The notes beneath the pieces are model-generated. The model saw only the letters and a list, made by a program, of their open reading frames with translations, had not been told where the DNA came from and searched no databases. The position numbers and the translations under genes were made by a program. From NCBI RefSeq assembly GCF_036669915.1, contig NC_089323.1:14742840-14806839 (forward strand): a stretch of 64,000 nt of DNA, read 5' to 3'. This DNA comes from Pocillopora verrucosa (Eukaryota > Cnidaria > Anthozoa > Scleractinia > Pocilloporidae). Positions 12,480 through 23,263 of the stretch are shown piece after piece; position 1 is the stretch's first letter, and the number at the start of each line of letters is the position of its first letter.

Positions 12480-14640
12480 GTAAGAGAGTCATTTTCTTGT
12501 ATATACCATGATAAGATGGCTTTTTTTATAAATAATAAGAAAAAATGATTGATTTCTTGCTGGAGAGCCATGATTTGTTTTCCCTTCTCTTTCCTAAGCA
12601 AATAATTTTTTTAAGTAGTTGGCTATGCTATGAGAATTTATTCCCATTCACTTTTGAGGTGCCAAAATATTATAATTATCATTAAATTATTGTTGTGATT
12701 TTTAGCTGATTCTCATGCTTGACACAATAAGAAAAGGTCACATAGTGGGCCAAAACTCACTTGAACATATTGTTCAAGGTCAAGTTTTGTTTGTAGAATC
12801 AAAATCTTGATCATCCAGACTCCAGACAGGGTTGAATAGTTTAGATAATCAAGAGTCCAGAACTAAAAATTAAAATTGAGTACCTTAAAAAAAAGCCAAA
12901 CAAACCAAAACAGGTATCAATTTTAGGCTAGAATTAAAACAATCAAATCATAATGTGCACAACTTGATAACATTTGCCAAAAGTATTTACAAAAGGTTGT
13001 TGAAGCTAACCAACAACCTCTTCAGTTTATTGCTGAGAACCCAATTGGAAGAGAATTGCTGTTTTTTTTGCAGCAACTCTTGAACCTGACTGAGCATTAA
13101 TATCATTTGAAAAATGACAAAATATAATGGATCTTTTTCTTGGTGGACCTTTCCACCATTTTGGTATGGGCTAAACAAGAAATTAAAAGTTTGACTTCAG
13201 AGTTTTCAACAGAGAAATCCTGCCTCTACATCCATAGCTTCTTTGAATTCTGTTTAATTTATATTCAGTGGGTTGAGTAAATCACTTTGAAGGTTGTTAT
13301 ATGCAAGGGAAACAGCACATGATTTCCTTGCAAATCACTCTTTTCTTTGTCCATTGCATTTCTAATGAATCTTCTTTTATAATTTATCAGCACTTACTCA
13401 ATCATCTTCATGCCATTGCATACATAGAACCAATATTAGTAATTTTAATCCCCATATAGAACACAGTTGCATGTAAGTACTTCTTTGTGTTGGATTTTAA
13501 CACTTGACCTGTTCATTTATTTTTTTACTATTCCTACTGCTCAGGTAGCCAGGGAGGTGAAGGTGACCACTTAGAGAAGGATGTATCAGTAATCTGCACT
13601 ATGATGTTCATGCACCCTGTAGGTAGTCAACAAACATGATTTTAAGTTGCATTGTATATTTTGTTAAATTTCATTTTATCTTTTGAAGTAAATGAGAGAA
13701 TTGCTTTAACACAGTTTTGCTCTTTTTGCTCACTTTATTTGGAATAGAATTGTTCAACTACAGCAAATACTGATTAAATATACTCATTAAGTATTCATAG
13801 TAAAAATTAAAAACAATTGTTATAAAAAAGAAACCTGAAAAAGAAGACAAAGGTTGTGAGTTAAGCTTTATAGGCCCCCACATAAAATTCCCTTGATATT
13901 TATACATGAAAAAGAAAAAAAGGTTTATTCCAGAGTGTAACTCTGCAAGATTTAAAAAATGATAGCCACATAGAACTTATAGCTAACTGTCAAATGGTAA
14001 TAGAAAAAAATTTTCCAAGCGCTAAGTATTTTATAAAAGTTGCATGTTTTTTTATTGATCGGAAGTAAATTATTTGAAAACATGATTGACCACAAAATTG
14101 ATTTGAGAGTTGCTAACTATACACGAAGCTACTGCACTGTCTCAATTTCCTTTCTTTCTTTGTTTTCCTCACATCAAGACTCCTCTTTGGTCCCTGTTTT
14201 CTCTAAATAGGTCCTCCTTAAATTGAAAAAATGGCAAATTTCTAGCATAGAAATTCTTAATTTATTGGCTAGTGTTTTCCTGATACTCATGTATGGGTTA
14301 TTGTATGCTGCAGAATGTTGATTTTACCAGGGAGAGTATGCTGAGGAAAAGATTGCATGACAAAGGCATACACACTAGGCATTTTTGTGTCACAACAATT
14401 TATGAAAATGTTAGCTAAGGGCACCATGCACAAGGTCAATTTTAGCTACATTTTGAACTGCAGTGATGTCAGAAACACTGCAAAGTTTCTGTGATATCCA
14501 TCTTACTTGATGAATATATTTGAGAAATATTATTAATTTCCTTGATGAGATGATTCAAATCCTTGGACTAGGAACTTCATGACCCCGCTACATTACAACA
14601 TGTATCTGTGGTAGGGAATGTTTTTTTTAATTTTTATTCT
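12480..14640. other. Former intron of the WDR48 pseudogene, no gene seen
   Basis: AT-rich sequence. The stretch 13540-13620 has a weak resemblance to the WDR48 part after LCCNGKT (GCISNL near 13583), too poor to call as an exon. Confidence 0.4.
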
Positions 14641-14679
14641 ATTTTCACCTGCATCATTATCCCAGAGACTGATACCCAG

Positions 14680-14814
14680 GTAGAAATCTTATTAGGATTC
14701 TTAATAGGAATCTTGATAGGAGTCCTAAATAGGATCTTAGCAAGATTCTTATGATAGATATAATCAAGATTCTTGTAAGACTCTTGTAAGATTCTTAATA
14801 TATAGATTTGGCCA
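14680..14814. repeat. AT-rich palindromic satellite, left part
   Basis: Degenerate runs of ttcttaataggaatcttgat and related words, the same alphabet as the array at 15060-15967. Confidence 0.7.
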
Positions 14815-15077
14815 AGCCTAAAAGCGGAGCTTGCAGTTTTTTTTTCCTGCACATCTCAAGGGCACAACACAATGCCCCGGCCAGGACTAGAACCAGGTTG
14901 TCCAACTTGGAGCCCAGTGCACTGACCACTGGACTACTGGACAAAGCTGTGGCATTGGCATGTCCGCGGTATAGTAAAAGTAGCACCTCGTACGGTCGTA
15001 CAACCAAATTTTTTCGGCTTGATGGGTTACTACTATTTTGTATAATATGGGGCTACACTCTGCGAGCTCCGCTATAA
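14815..15077 (-). mobile_element. SINE-like element with short terminal inverted repeats
   Basis: The element starts aaagcggagcttgcag and ends ctgcgagctccgctat, an imperfect inverted pair of about 15 bp. On the minus strand it holds a tRNA-like part (about 14942-14860) with an A-box-like tagtccagtggtcag and a B-box-like ggttctagtcc. This is followed by a T-poor body and an A-run before the end. It interrupts the surrounding satellite, so it is younger than the satellite. Confidence 0.6.
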
Positions 15078-15967
15078 GAATCTTGTAAGAATCTTACAAG
15101 ATTCTTACAAGATTCTTACAGGATTCTTACAAGGGATTTTATTAATATAAGTCTTGTTGCTAAGAATCTTGCGAGAAATCTTAGACTTCTTTTAGACTTT
15201 TTTTATTGTCATATTAATAGTTATTATTTACAACAGCCCTATAGGATCTTACTGCTACAATATAAAAGATTCTTACCAAGATCATCTTATAAGATCGAAT
15301 ATTGCACAAATCTTACCAAACATCTTTGAAGATCTTATTAAGATAAACAAAGTTCTTAACAAGGTCACCTTATTAGATTCTTATGAAAGAATCTTACCGA
15401 GAATGTTATAAGACCTTACTGAGAAAAAACAAGATTCTATTTAAGATCACCTTAAAAGATCTTACTGAGAAAATGATAAGAAATCTTAAAAGCTATTACT
15501 ATAAATTGTATCTTGTTAAGAATCTTACAATAAAACCTATAAGATCTTACAATGATATTACAAGATTCTTAGAAAGATCACCTTATAAAGATCTTATTAA
15601 GAATCCCACAAGAAATCCTATAAGATCATACTAAGATATAACAAGATTCTTAGAAAGGTCACACCGTAAGATCTTACCAAGAATTCTACAAGAAAATCCT
15701 ACAAGATCTTACTAAGATATAACAAGATTCTTAGAAAGATCACTCTGTAATATCTTATTAAGAACCCTACAATAAATGCTGTAAGATCTTACTAAGATAT
15801 AGCAAGATTCTTAGAAAGATCACCCCATAAGATCTTACTAAGAATCTTACAAGAAATCTTACAAGATCTTATTAAGATATCACAAGATTTTTAGAAAGAT
15901 CACCCAATAAGATCTTATTAAGAATCTTACAAGAAATCCTATAAGATCTTACTAAGATTAATATACA
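15078..15967. repeat. Tandem satellite, 80-81 bp unit built of palindromic words
   Basis: Repeat starts of caagattcttagaaag lie at 15561, 15642, 15723, 15803 and 15883, a period of 80-81 bp. Each unit is made of short self-complementary words such as taagatctta and aagaatcttacaagattctt, so single strands could fold in many ways. The part before about 15480 has the same words but no steady period. Confidence 0.85.
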
Positions 15968-16430
15968 GTATTAATATACAGTATTTATAGAGCGCTAATT
16001 CCCAATGGTCCAAAAGCGCTTTACATAATAAAAATAACAAAATCCTAAACCTACAAAACTACATTGTCATTCTATAAAATTCCCAATGGTCCAAAAGTGC
16101 TTTACATAATAAAAATAAGAACAAAATCCTAAACCTACAAAACTACAAAACTACATTGTCATCCTATAAAAACATCATCATTCTGTACAACATCATAACC
16201 AATTTTAAAAAGCCACGTCTTGAGCTTAGATTTAAAAGAAGAAAGGGAATTACAAGATCTAAGTTCGAATGGAAGTGCATTCCAAACAGAAGGTGCGGCA
16301 ATAGTAAAAGACCGGCCACCATAAGTTTTAAGATTAAATTTAGATGGAGAAAGTAAAATTGATTGGAGGATCTAAGAAGTCTACCAGGTGTATAAGGCTT
16401 GATGAGATCAGTGATATAGCTAGATTCTTA
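15968..16430 (-). mobile_element. 5'-truncated LINE 3' end (CR1/L2-like)
   Basis: On the minus strand 16315-16200 reads YGGRSFTIAAPSVWNALPFE, then LRSCNSLSSFKSKLKTWLF, the characteristic C-terminus of CR1/L2-type reverse transcriptase polyproteins. It is followed by a stop and a 3' UTR with the words gcgctttacataata and cccaatggtcc, which occur twice (about 16005-16030 and 16080-16110). It ends with two aatatacagtatt repeats. It sits inside the satellite. Confidence 0.8.
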
Positions 16431-16592
16431 AAATAATCCATCTTATAAAGAAGCATATTGAAAACTTGACAAGATCTTATAAGATTTACAAAATATTGAA
16501 AATCTTAATAAGATCTTACATCTTATTAAGGATCTTGTAAGATTCTTATAGGATCTTATAGGATCTTGTAAGATCTTAATAAGATTTCTACC
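16431..16592. repeat. Satellite, right part after the LINE insertion
   Basis: More taagatctta-type words, continuing the array broken by the LINE fragment. Confidence 0.65.
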
Positions 16593-17060
16593 CTGCGGAG
16601 GAGTGCAGGGTGCGGATGTTCCAATACTAGCTTTGTTAAGATAACCTAGGTTATTGTGAAGTCTGATGTTGCAATCTGAAACCTTATAAAAGAAAATTCA
16701 GTCAAATTATGTTTCTGCAGGAATTTGAATATTGACTTATATACGCTCAGAAAGTAATAGAGGGAAAAATCATCTCAAAAAGGCTTTTGAACAAAGGAAA
16801 GATTAACAAACCCAGATTAAAATTTAAACTTTGAGTGGGCGTTAATCTGGCTTTGGAAAACGGAACTGGGCCCCAGGTGTTTTAAAATTTCAGGCTAAAT
16901 ACTTAGGTGAAAAGTTAGGTTGATAATGATACAAATTCAATAAATATTTTTTGCCAATTGTTCCTTCATTCAGTGGAAGATACTAAATACGTTTGAATGG
17001 ATCTTTTTTTTTCAAGGGCTATATGTGTAGGAAGCTTAGCATGTCTTGTTTGTTGGTTAT
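16593..17060. other. Unassigned, WDR48 pseudogene interior
   Basis: No repeat or domain stands out. The stretch 17030-17060 (gcttagcatg) may be a remnant of the WDR48 SLAMN region. Confidence 0.3.
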
Positions 17061-17167
17061 GATTTTGTGAGAGTATGGGATCCTCGAACATGCTCAAAAG
17101 TCATTGTAAACTAAAAGGTCATACAGATCATGTGAAGGCTATCATTATCAATCCTGACGGAACACAG

Positions 17168-18134
17168 GTAACCACGTTGTTGTACGTATAATAATACTAA
17201 AATTGAAAGAGAATAGGGTTTTAAACAAATCAGTCGAACTAACCAACTCTTTGGTCTTGTGTGACCCAAGATATTGAAATGAGCTGTGGGTATTGATAGG
17301 TCGAAAGTGATATGATAATTCTATTGGAAATGAACGAGAGATTGCAGAAACTGGTTGACAAGCATATAATAGCTCATTAGTACATTACCCTTGAACATTT
17401 CAAACAAGCCAGTTCTGATATTACACTGCTCCCCGCTGGTCACGAGAATAAATGAGATGATCCGGACGAAATCAAGAAATATTTTGATTGTTGGTCAACT
17501 ATATATCATCCCAGTAAGTGCCATGAGAAATTCGTAATTGACTATTGCAGTTTGGCGTGTAGTTTTAACAAAGGGTTGCGAAATTACATTTTGGCTCACT
17601 TGAAAACATTACCACTTAATCACTGAAGCTGCCATTTTTATTACTTTGGCTTCTTGCCTGCTCTATCTTCAACGGATTCTCCGATCGAAATTAACTTTAA
17701 CATTCCAAGTTGTTAATTGTACGACGAAGAAAAAACTTTAATATGCGTAACCTCCCCGAGGGGCTTTTCACGCATCTATTACATAACTTCATTAGAATCA
17801 ATAATATCAGCAAAAACTAATGACTATTTACATTAATATCACTAATTCTATCAAAACTAAATAACTTTTTTTGCAAGGCAATGTGGACTCTTAAGTATCT
17901 CCTTAACATGCCTTTAGTGAGGCACACTGTCTTAATTCAGGAGATATATTGTTCTAGAGCCCTCGCCCCTCTAAAGGCAAACGGGACCGACTGGACCAGA
18001 CGCTGACCTATGAGAATGGAATCTGTAGAGCTTCAACGATTTCGTGTCCTACGATTAGGATGAATGTCCTATCTCTTAACAACAACTTGACTACTCAACC
18101 GCTAACTAGGGGCAAGATGTGTTTCATGCATTTA
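17168..18134. other. No gene seen
   Basis: Neither further WDR48 exons nor the missing TM6-TM7 part of the GPCR could be found here on either strand. Confidence 0.4.
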
Positions 18135-21100
18135 CTAAGTCCATGACGTGGCTCTGAGAAAATTAAAAGCTGAGTTTACAGAGAGCCAGTTTAGTTCGTC
18201 GTATATAGTAGTCCGCGGGTCACATGAATTGAACTTTACGCAGGTCAGATATCCCTTCTGACCTCCAGCCAGCAGTACCCTAGCTCCAAACAACTTTACA
18301 AGCAAAGTTTTGTCAGCTAGTTGTAACTTCTTCGTTGTTGGGTCGTAGAAAGTATTGGACCACACTATCGAACAGTAACAGCATTTTTTACTAAAGAAAG
18401 ACTAACGATGTATTAATTGTTCGAGCGTTTTCCCATCAAAACTATTTATTCGTACTCATAGTTTGTTCCATACATGAGGACACAACGGCGGTCATATGTG
18501 AGGTGAGAGTCCTCAGGTAACGCCTCAATATCCTTCGCTGACCGTGACAGGTTCTAAGCTGCCTTTCCCAGAAAAGGACAACCACAGAAGTAAGAGGAAA
18601 ATCTCTTCCTCAGCTGCCTAGTTACGATGAGCATCTGGGTTTATCAACAGCTGGTTTTCACAGCACCAAGCGGCGACCGCGCAATAGGGTCTTCGTTCTA
18701 GGGTTGCAGTCCAGCATTGTGTCCTACGTCAGGGTTTAAAGAAACGGACAGAAAGACCTTGGAATCGTCGACATATGATTCAAGACCACTCACTTGAGGC
18801 GCGCAAGGCAGATTCATTTAGATAAAATGCAAAATAGCAATGGTGAGAGGAATTGCCCCCGCTGAGGGACTCCGTGGTGTGATAGGCAGGGGATCTGACA
18901 AGATGGAATTGAGCCGAACTGATTGTGATCGGCCCCTCTAGATAGCTTTTAAACCAGTTCAGTACATGCGGAGAAGCTCCGACGGATCGAAGAGTTTAGC
19001 CAAGCAGTTTATTATGACGTTCACGCTGGTCGAAGAAAGCCTTCGAAAGGTCTAAACAGGGTCAAAGCGTTAAGTTTCTTCTTGTCCATTGCCCCTCCAG
19101 GAGGTGGTCGCCATGAAGAGGCTTAAAAGTCTCTCGGTCGAATGAAATTTCTTATTTCCACTCTGGAGAAGAGAGTCTACCGTTGCTAAAAAGATATGCG
19201 CTAAACTGATTGAGAACAACCTTGTCACATATCTTAGAAGCAACAGCAAGTAGTGACAGGGGCCGATTATTTGAGGCTACTTCATGGTCCCCTTCCTTAA
19301 GTAAAGGAATCACTTCCGCGAATTTCCACGCATCGGGATACTTAGCAGACCCGAGAGAAGAGTTTATAATCTCCGTAAGGGGACCCATGATCACAGGAAG
19401 ACAATCCCTGTAAACTCGGGTATGTATTTTGTCAGGGCCTGGAGACTCGTTTAGTGGCAACGATGAAATAGTGCGTCGCACCTCTACACACGACACACCC
19501 TTATAGTAAAAAAGATCTCCAGCAGGTGGTGATGGTAACTGCTGCTCTGACCAAGTGATGATATTAATTTCTGCAAGGTGACTAGCAGCGAGGGCTGCAG
19601 TCAATTAACTGACGTAAAAAACACATTAAATTCATCGGCGACTGTCTTCAAGTCTTTGGTATAAACTCGTTGAGGCTCTTTGTTCTTTGATGGAATAACG
19701 CGATTGATTACTTTCCAGAGTGAACTAGGATTGCTCTTGTTTTGTTGAACTTCAAGAAAAGTATAATTCCGCTCTGTTTCTCTCAGTATTTCTTTGATGG
19801 TATCCCTGGATTCTCTATATTTACTCCAATCCGAGGGGTCGCGAGACTGAAAAAAATTGCGGTGAAGTAGGTCTCTTGTTTTCATGAGTTGTTTAATGCC
19901 TCTTAGTACAAATGGACAAGGGCGATGGCGAATCCTGGTTGTTCTGACGGGAGCATGCAAGTCCAACGTGCTTCCAACAACATCATAGAGAGTGTTAAGT
20001 TTGGTATCCACATCACCGCAGCTAAAGATGGACAAAAGCTGGTCTGATTGGTTAGCAAGATCAGCAGTAAATACGCCCGGCTCATAGTTCTTATAACTAC
20101 GTGCTGTTATGTAGTGGGGCGAAGGCTTGGGTGCTTTCACCTTAAGCTCTACAAAAACTGGCAGGTGATCACTGATGGAGTAGTTGATCACGCCGCTACC
20201 ACGTACCAACTGAGGGTAGGACACCAAAATAACATCGTACACACTACAGTTGACTTTGTTTTCTTCCACTGAAGACTTATCCAGAGTTGGTGGAAATTTC
20301 TCTCGGAAATTGATGAAAGGTCTTTTAAAACCTTAGCTTTCAAATTATTGCTAGTATGGACACAAACGCCTCCCCCTCCCATGTGGAGCCGATCAAGTCT
20401 TGAGAGCTTGTATCCTTCCAAGTTCACCTCCAGCGATAAAACGCTCGTGTTCAGCCAGGACTCGGAGATGGTAATAACATCGAATTTACCTCTTTTATTC
20501 AGTTCTTTAAGTCGAATAAAGTGTTCAGAATTTCGGAGCGAACGAATATTTAGATGAAGAACTTTAAGTCTGTGAGAATCTTGAATTCGGTCTAAGTCAA
20601 TAATCTCTGGTGGATGAACAGGCGATCTGGCTTTGTTTACATTTAGACGCTCTAATGATTTGATATGTAAATTTGAACCTACTTGGTTGAATCTGGAATC
20701 CTTCTTAGGCCTATAACTTGTGGGGATATTGAAAATCTTGTTTCGGAATGAAACTCCTGCATGGTCTCCCCTGCTTTTGAAGATGTCCTGGTTCTTAAGC
20801 AGACGTAAGAGGTCTTGAGAGATGGGATATTTCGATATGAGATTGAGTAATTGATTCCTTGAATAGGCTATTGTTGTGGTGGCGCAATAATTTAAATACG
20901 GTTCCAGTGAACTTTCTCTTCTTGTCGCAACTGCGTCTTCCTCCGGGTCAGGGTTAGACTCTATATCCATATGGAGAGTCAAGTCCATCCAGAAAACTCG
21001 GCTAGGAAGAGCCAAGACGGTGGTACCATGTCTTGTAGTTCTGCTAATAGGAAGGTTCAAGTTCGAATTAGTTTCACCCTCGTTACGCTTGAAAACCGCT

Positions 21101-21292
21101 TTAAGGGTCACAGCAAAAAATCGCGTAGGAATCGAGCTATCGTGTCGTAAAACCCCCATATGGTCGTTAGGAATCTGGTGATCTTTGTTCTGGCTCGGAT
21201 GGTAATCGAACCTCACCAGCCACAACGCAGGAAAATCGAGAAACATAGGATAGAACTGAGCCTTAGAAAAAAGCGTGCAGCCAACATGGCGC
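18135..21292 (-). mobile_element. Decayed CR1/L2-like LINE inserted in a GPCR gene
   Basis: Reading the minus strand: a 5' region, then a 2A-like DIESNPDP (20967-20944), then an apurinic-type endonuclease with LKVLHLNIRSLRNSEHF and FDVITISESWLN. Part of the nuclease is deleted near 20280, and its end follows in another frame (YSISDHLPVFVELK, 20180). Next come the fingers of the RT with SLPLNESPGPDKI and AEVIPLLKEGD (19480-19290), a YVDD catalytic box (18775-18761) in a broken frame, and a C-terminal piece with YDELNWLSV (18190). CR1-like elements use TPRT and one polyprotein. Many stops and shifts mean it cannot move now. The 5' end is close to complete. Confidence 0.85.
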
Positions 21293-21896
21293 ATACATGA
21301 CAAATATAATTACGCCCTGTAAAACTCGTAGCGTGAAATTTCCGCAAATGTCTGCTTTGCCAGATCCATTCCAAGGAAGTCAGAGTAATTTCCAAAACCC
21401 AGAGGCTGACAACCAGCTTTAAAACGTGCTGTGAAGTAACCAGCTCTTTGTAGCGAAGATGTAGGCGCAGCGCAATATAGCGTTCAAAACTGATAGCGCT
21501 TAGTGTCAAAAACGACACTCCATAACACACCCAGAAGCTTTCGGAGTAAATCACTCTAAACAGACAGGGCACAAAATGTAAAATGTGTTCCTGTAAGTGG
21601 AACACAATGTAGTATGGTTTTACCAGAAGACCGACCAAGAAGTCAGAGGACGCCAAGCTGGCCAAAAGAAGATTGGACGGCGAGTGAAGGCCGCCGTTTC
21701 GTGCGATCACAAACACTACTAAGAAATTGGCGACAACGGCGAAAGGTGAACATAAGCCGTTTATAATGGCTGTAACAAGGTTCGTCGTATGTCGATCCAT
21801 CACTGTGTTAAGGCTTGGATCTGGCAAGACAAAGCACTGATCTGAAGAAATGGAAGAATTTCTCTCCTCCAAACTTAATCCGGCCGTTGAATTCAT
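21293..21896 (-). pseudogene. Class A GPCR truncated in TM5
   Basis: Starts MNSTAGLSLEERNSSIS with two N-glycosylation sequons. TM1 has N57, TM2 ASSDFLVGL has D85, Cys111 precedes TM3, TM3 ends FERYIALRLHLRY (E138-R139-Y140), and TM4 has W166. About residue 201, after GRNYICHVC, the sequence stops looking like a receptor and runs into the 5' end of the LINE on the same strand; the frame then stops at 21213. TM6, TM7 and the NPxxY motif are absent. The visible part has no internal stop, so the break may be fairly recent. The ligand class is unclear; amine- or peptide-like receptors of this kind are numerous in corals. Confidence 0.82.
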
Positions 21897-23262
21897 TCTT
21901 TCCCCTGCTAACGCCAGAGGCAGTTTTAGGCAAGCTGAGTACTTTATGTGGGGGAGCCTTTTTAATGACTGCTGCTATCAGTTCTTTCATTGACACAGTT
22001 TCCTCAGGCCTAATTCGTCTTTTTTTTAGTTCAAACGTTACCTTTCGATTTTACTGTCATTTGTAAAAGCAATGTTAGAGACGTACGCGATGAAATTACC
22101 TTTACCTGTCAAATTTATCGACGTTGAACAAAATTTTAATTACAGATATAGATGTTGAGATGGTGAGATGATTTATCTAATTGGGCAAATGCAAACTCAA
22201 CTTTGAGGAGATACTGAGTTGATCTTACGCTCAGCCAGATAAATTCGAAAGGAGTGTAAGAATAAAAAAAGGGTTGGACTTAATCTCAAGCTGTTTTAGT
22301 CATTCACCTTTTTCAGTTAACGTCACGTTTTGTGTTCAGTAACAAATGGAAGAAGATTGACAGTAATTCTAATCTGAATTTCTTTAAAAAATTTTTTAAT
22401 ATGATTGTTGGAAGCCCTAAAGTCAGTCGTGCCTATACTGTATAACTCAAAGACGAAATGAAATAATACTTCACAGATTTGAGAAAGATAACGAACAAGA
22501 GAGTATGAGGTCTCTCTCGAAGAAAAATTGGTTTTGGCAACGGAACATGAAACAAAAATTGCAACGAATCGTGTGTTTTAGTCGTTTCTCATGCAGTACG
22601 TACAGATAAAGATCTCCTTAAACCACGGTCTCGAAGCACTTTTAAGAATTGGGGGGTTGACCATCGCAGTAAAACTCGGCTGACAGTTCATTCAATTCAG
22701 GCTCTCTATCGTTCCGCTTTCACTGTGCAAGTGACATCAGACACTATCAGAAGTAATGGCCGTATGATAACTGTCACTAGATATGTAAACTTTCATAAGT
22801 TCCATTTGGCAGCCGTCTGATTATTCTTATGCATTCTCAAACTCATTGTCAAATGCATAATGCTTTTAATAATTTAATTTGTCACGGATTTACATAATTT
22901 TTCACTCACAGAGGGACTGCCTCCCAAATAAACTAAACATTAATTTTCCCCTCATGATAAATAAACAACGAGCATTTCTTCACAACTTCACCGGCAGCTG
23001 TGGCAACCCGCAAATTCCGACCAACTGCATTAAATTGGTGTTAAGACCGGGCGAATAATCCTTTTTCTAAAAATACTGTTGGGAAAAGATTATTTACATT
23101 TTGTTATCTTGCGCATTCCACATGTATGAAATTGTATTGGCTAGTTATTCAGCTCTTTTGAACCTCAGTCATCTCATGAAGGCCCTGTTCTTTTAATTTC
23201 AAGTTCCAGCATGTTCCTCCAATCAGCAATCTTGTGACTCCCGAGTGGCATTATCTAACTGT
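21897..23262. other. No gene seen
   Basis: Upstream region of the truncated GPCR and left flank of repeat copy B. No supported exon or RNA gene. Confidence 0.4.
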
Positions 23263-23263
23263 C

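Larger units (their letters stand above)
11564..17167 (+). pseudogene. WDR48: WDR48 (UAF1) pseudogene, introns kept
   Basis: WDR48 is the WD40 activator of the deubiquitinases USP1, USP12 and USP46. Three exon remnants are clear. Exon 1 (11564-11778) starts MAAGMPPPSG and then needs two frame shifts to read SFVIRDEEEPLHRSG and then ALQFDKHTGRLYSVGRDAII, ending at a GTGTGT donor. Exon 2 (12404-12479) reads [20 protein letters not shown] between a tag acceptor and a GTAAGA donor. A later exon (about 17066-17167) reads VRVWDPRTCSK, shifts frame, then KLKGHTDHVKAIIINPDGTQ, with a GTAACC donor. The WD repeats between these are missing or unreadable; a faint trace may lie at 13540-13620. Kept splice sites mean a genomic duplicate, not a retrocopy. 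Confidence 0.78.

Noticed and set aside
18135..18365. 76-codon frame considered as the missing TM6-TM7 part of the GPCR
   Set aside because: It has no membrane segments and its ELNWLSV motif fits the LINE C-terminus.
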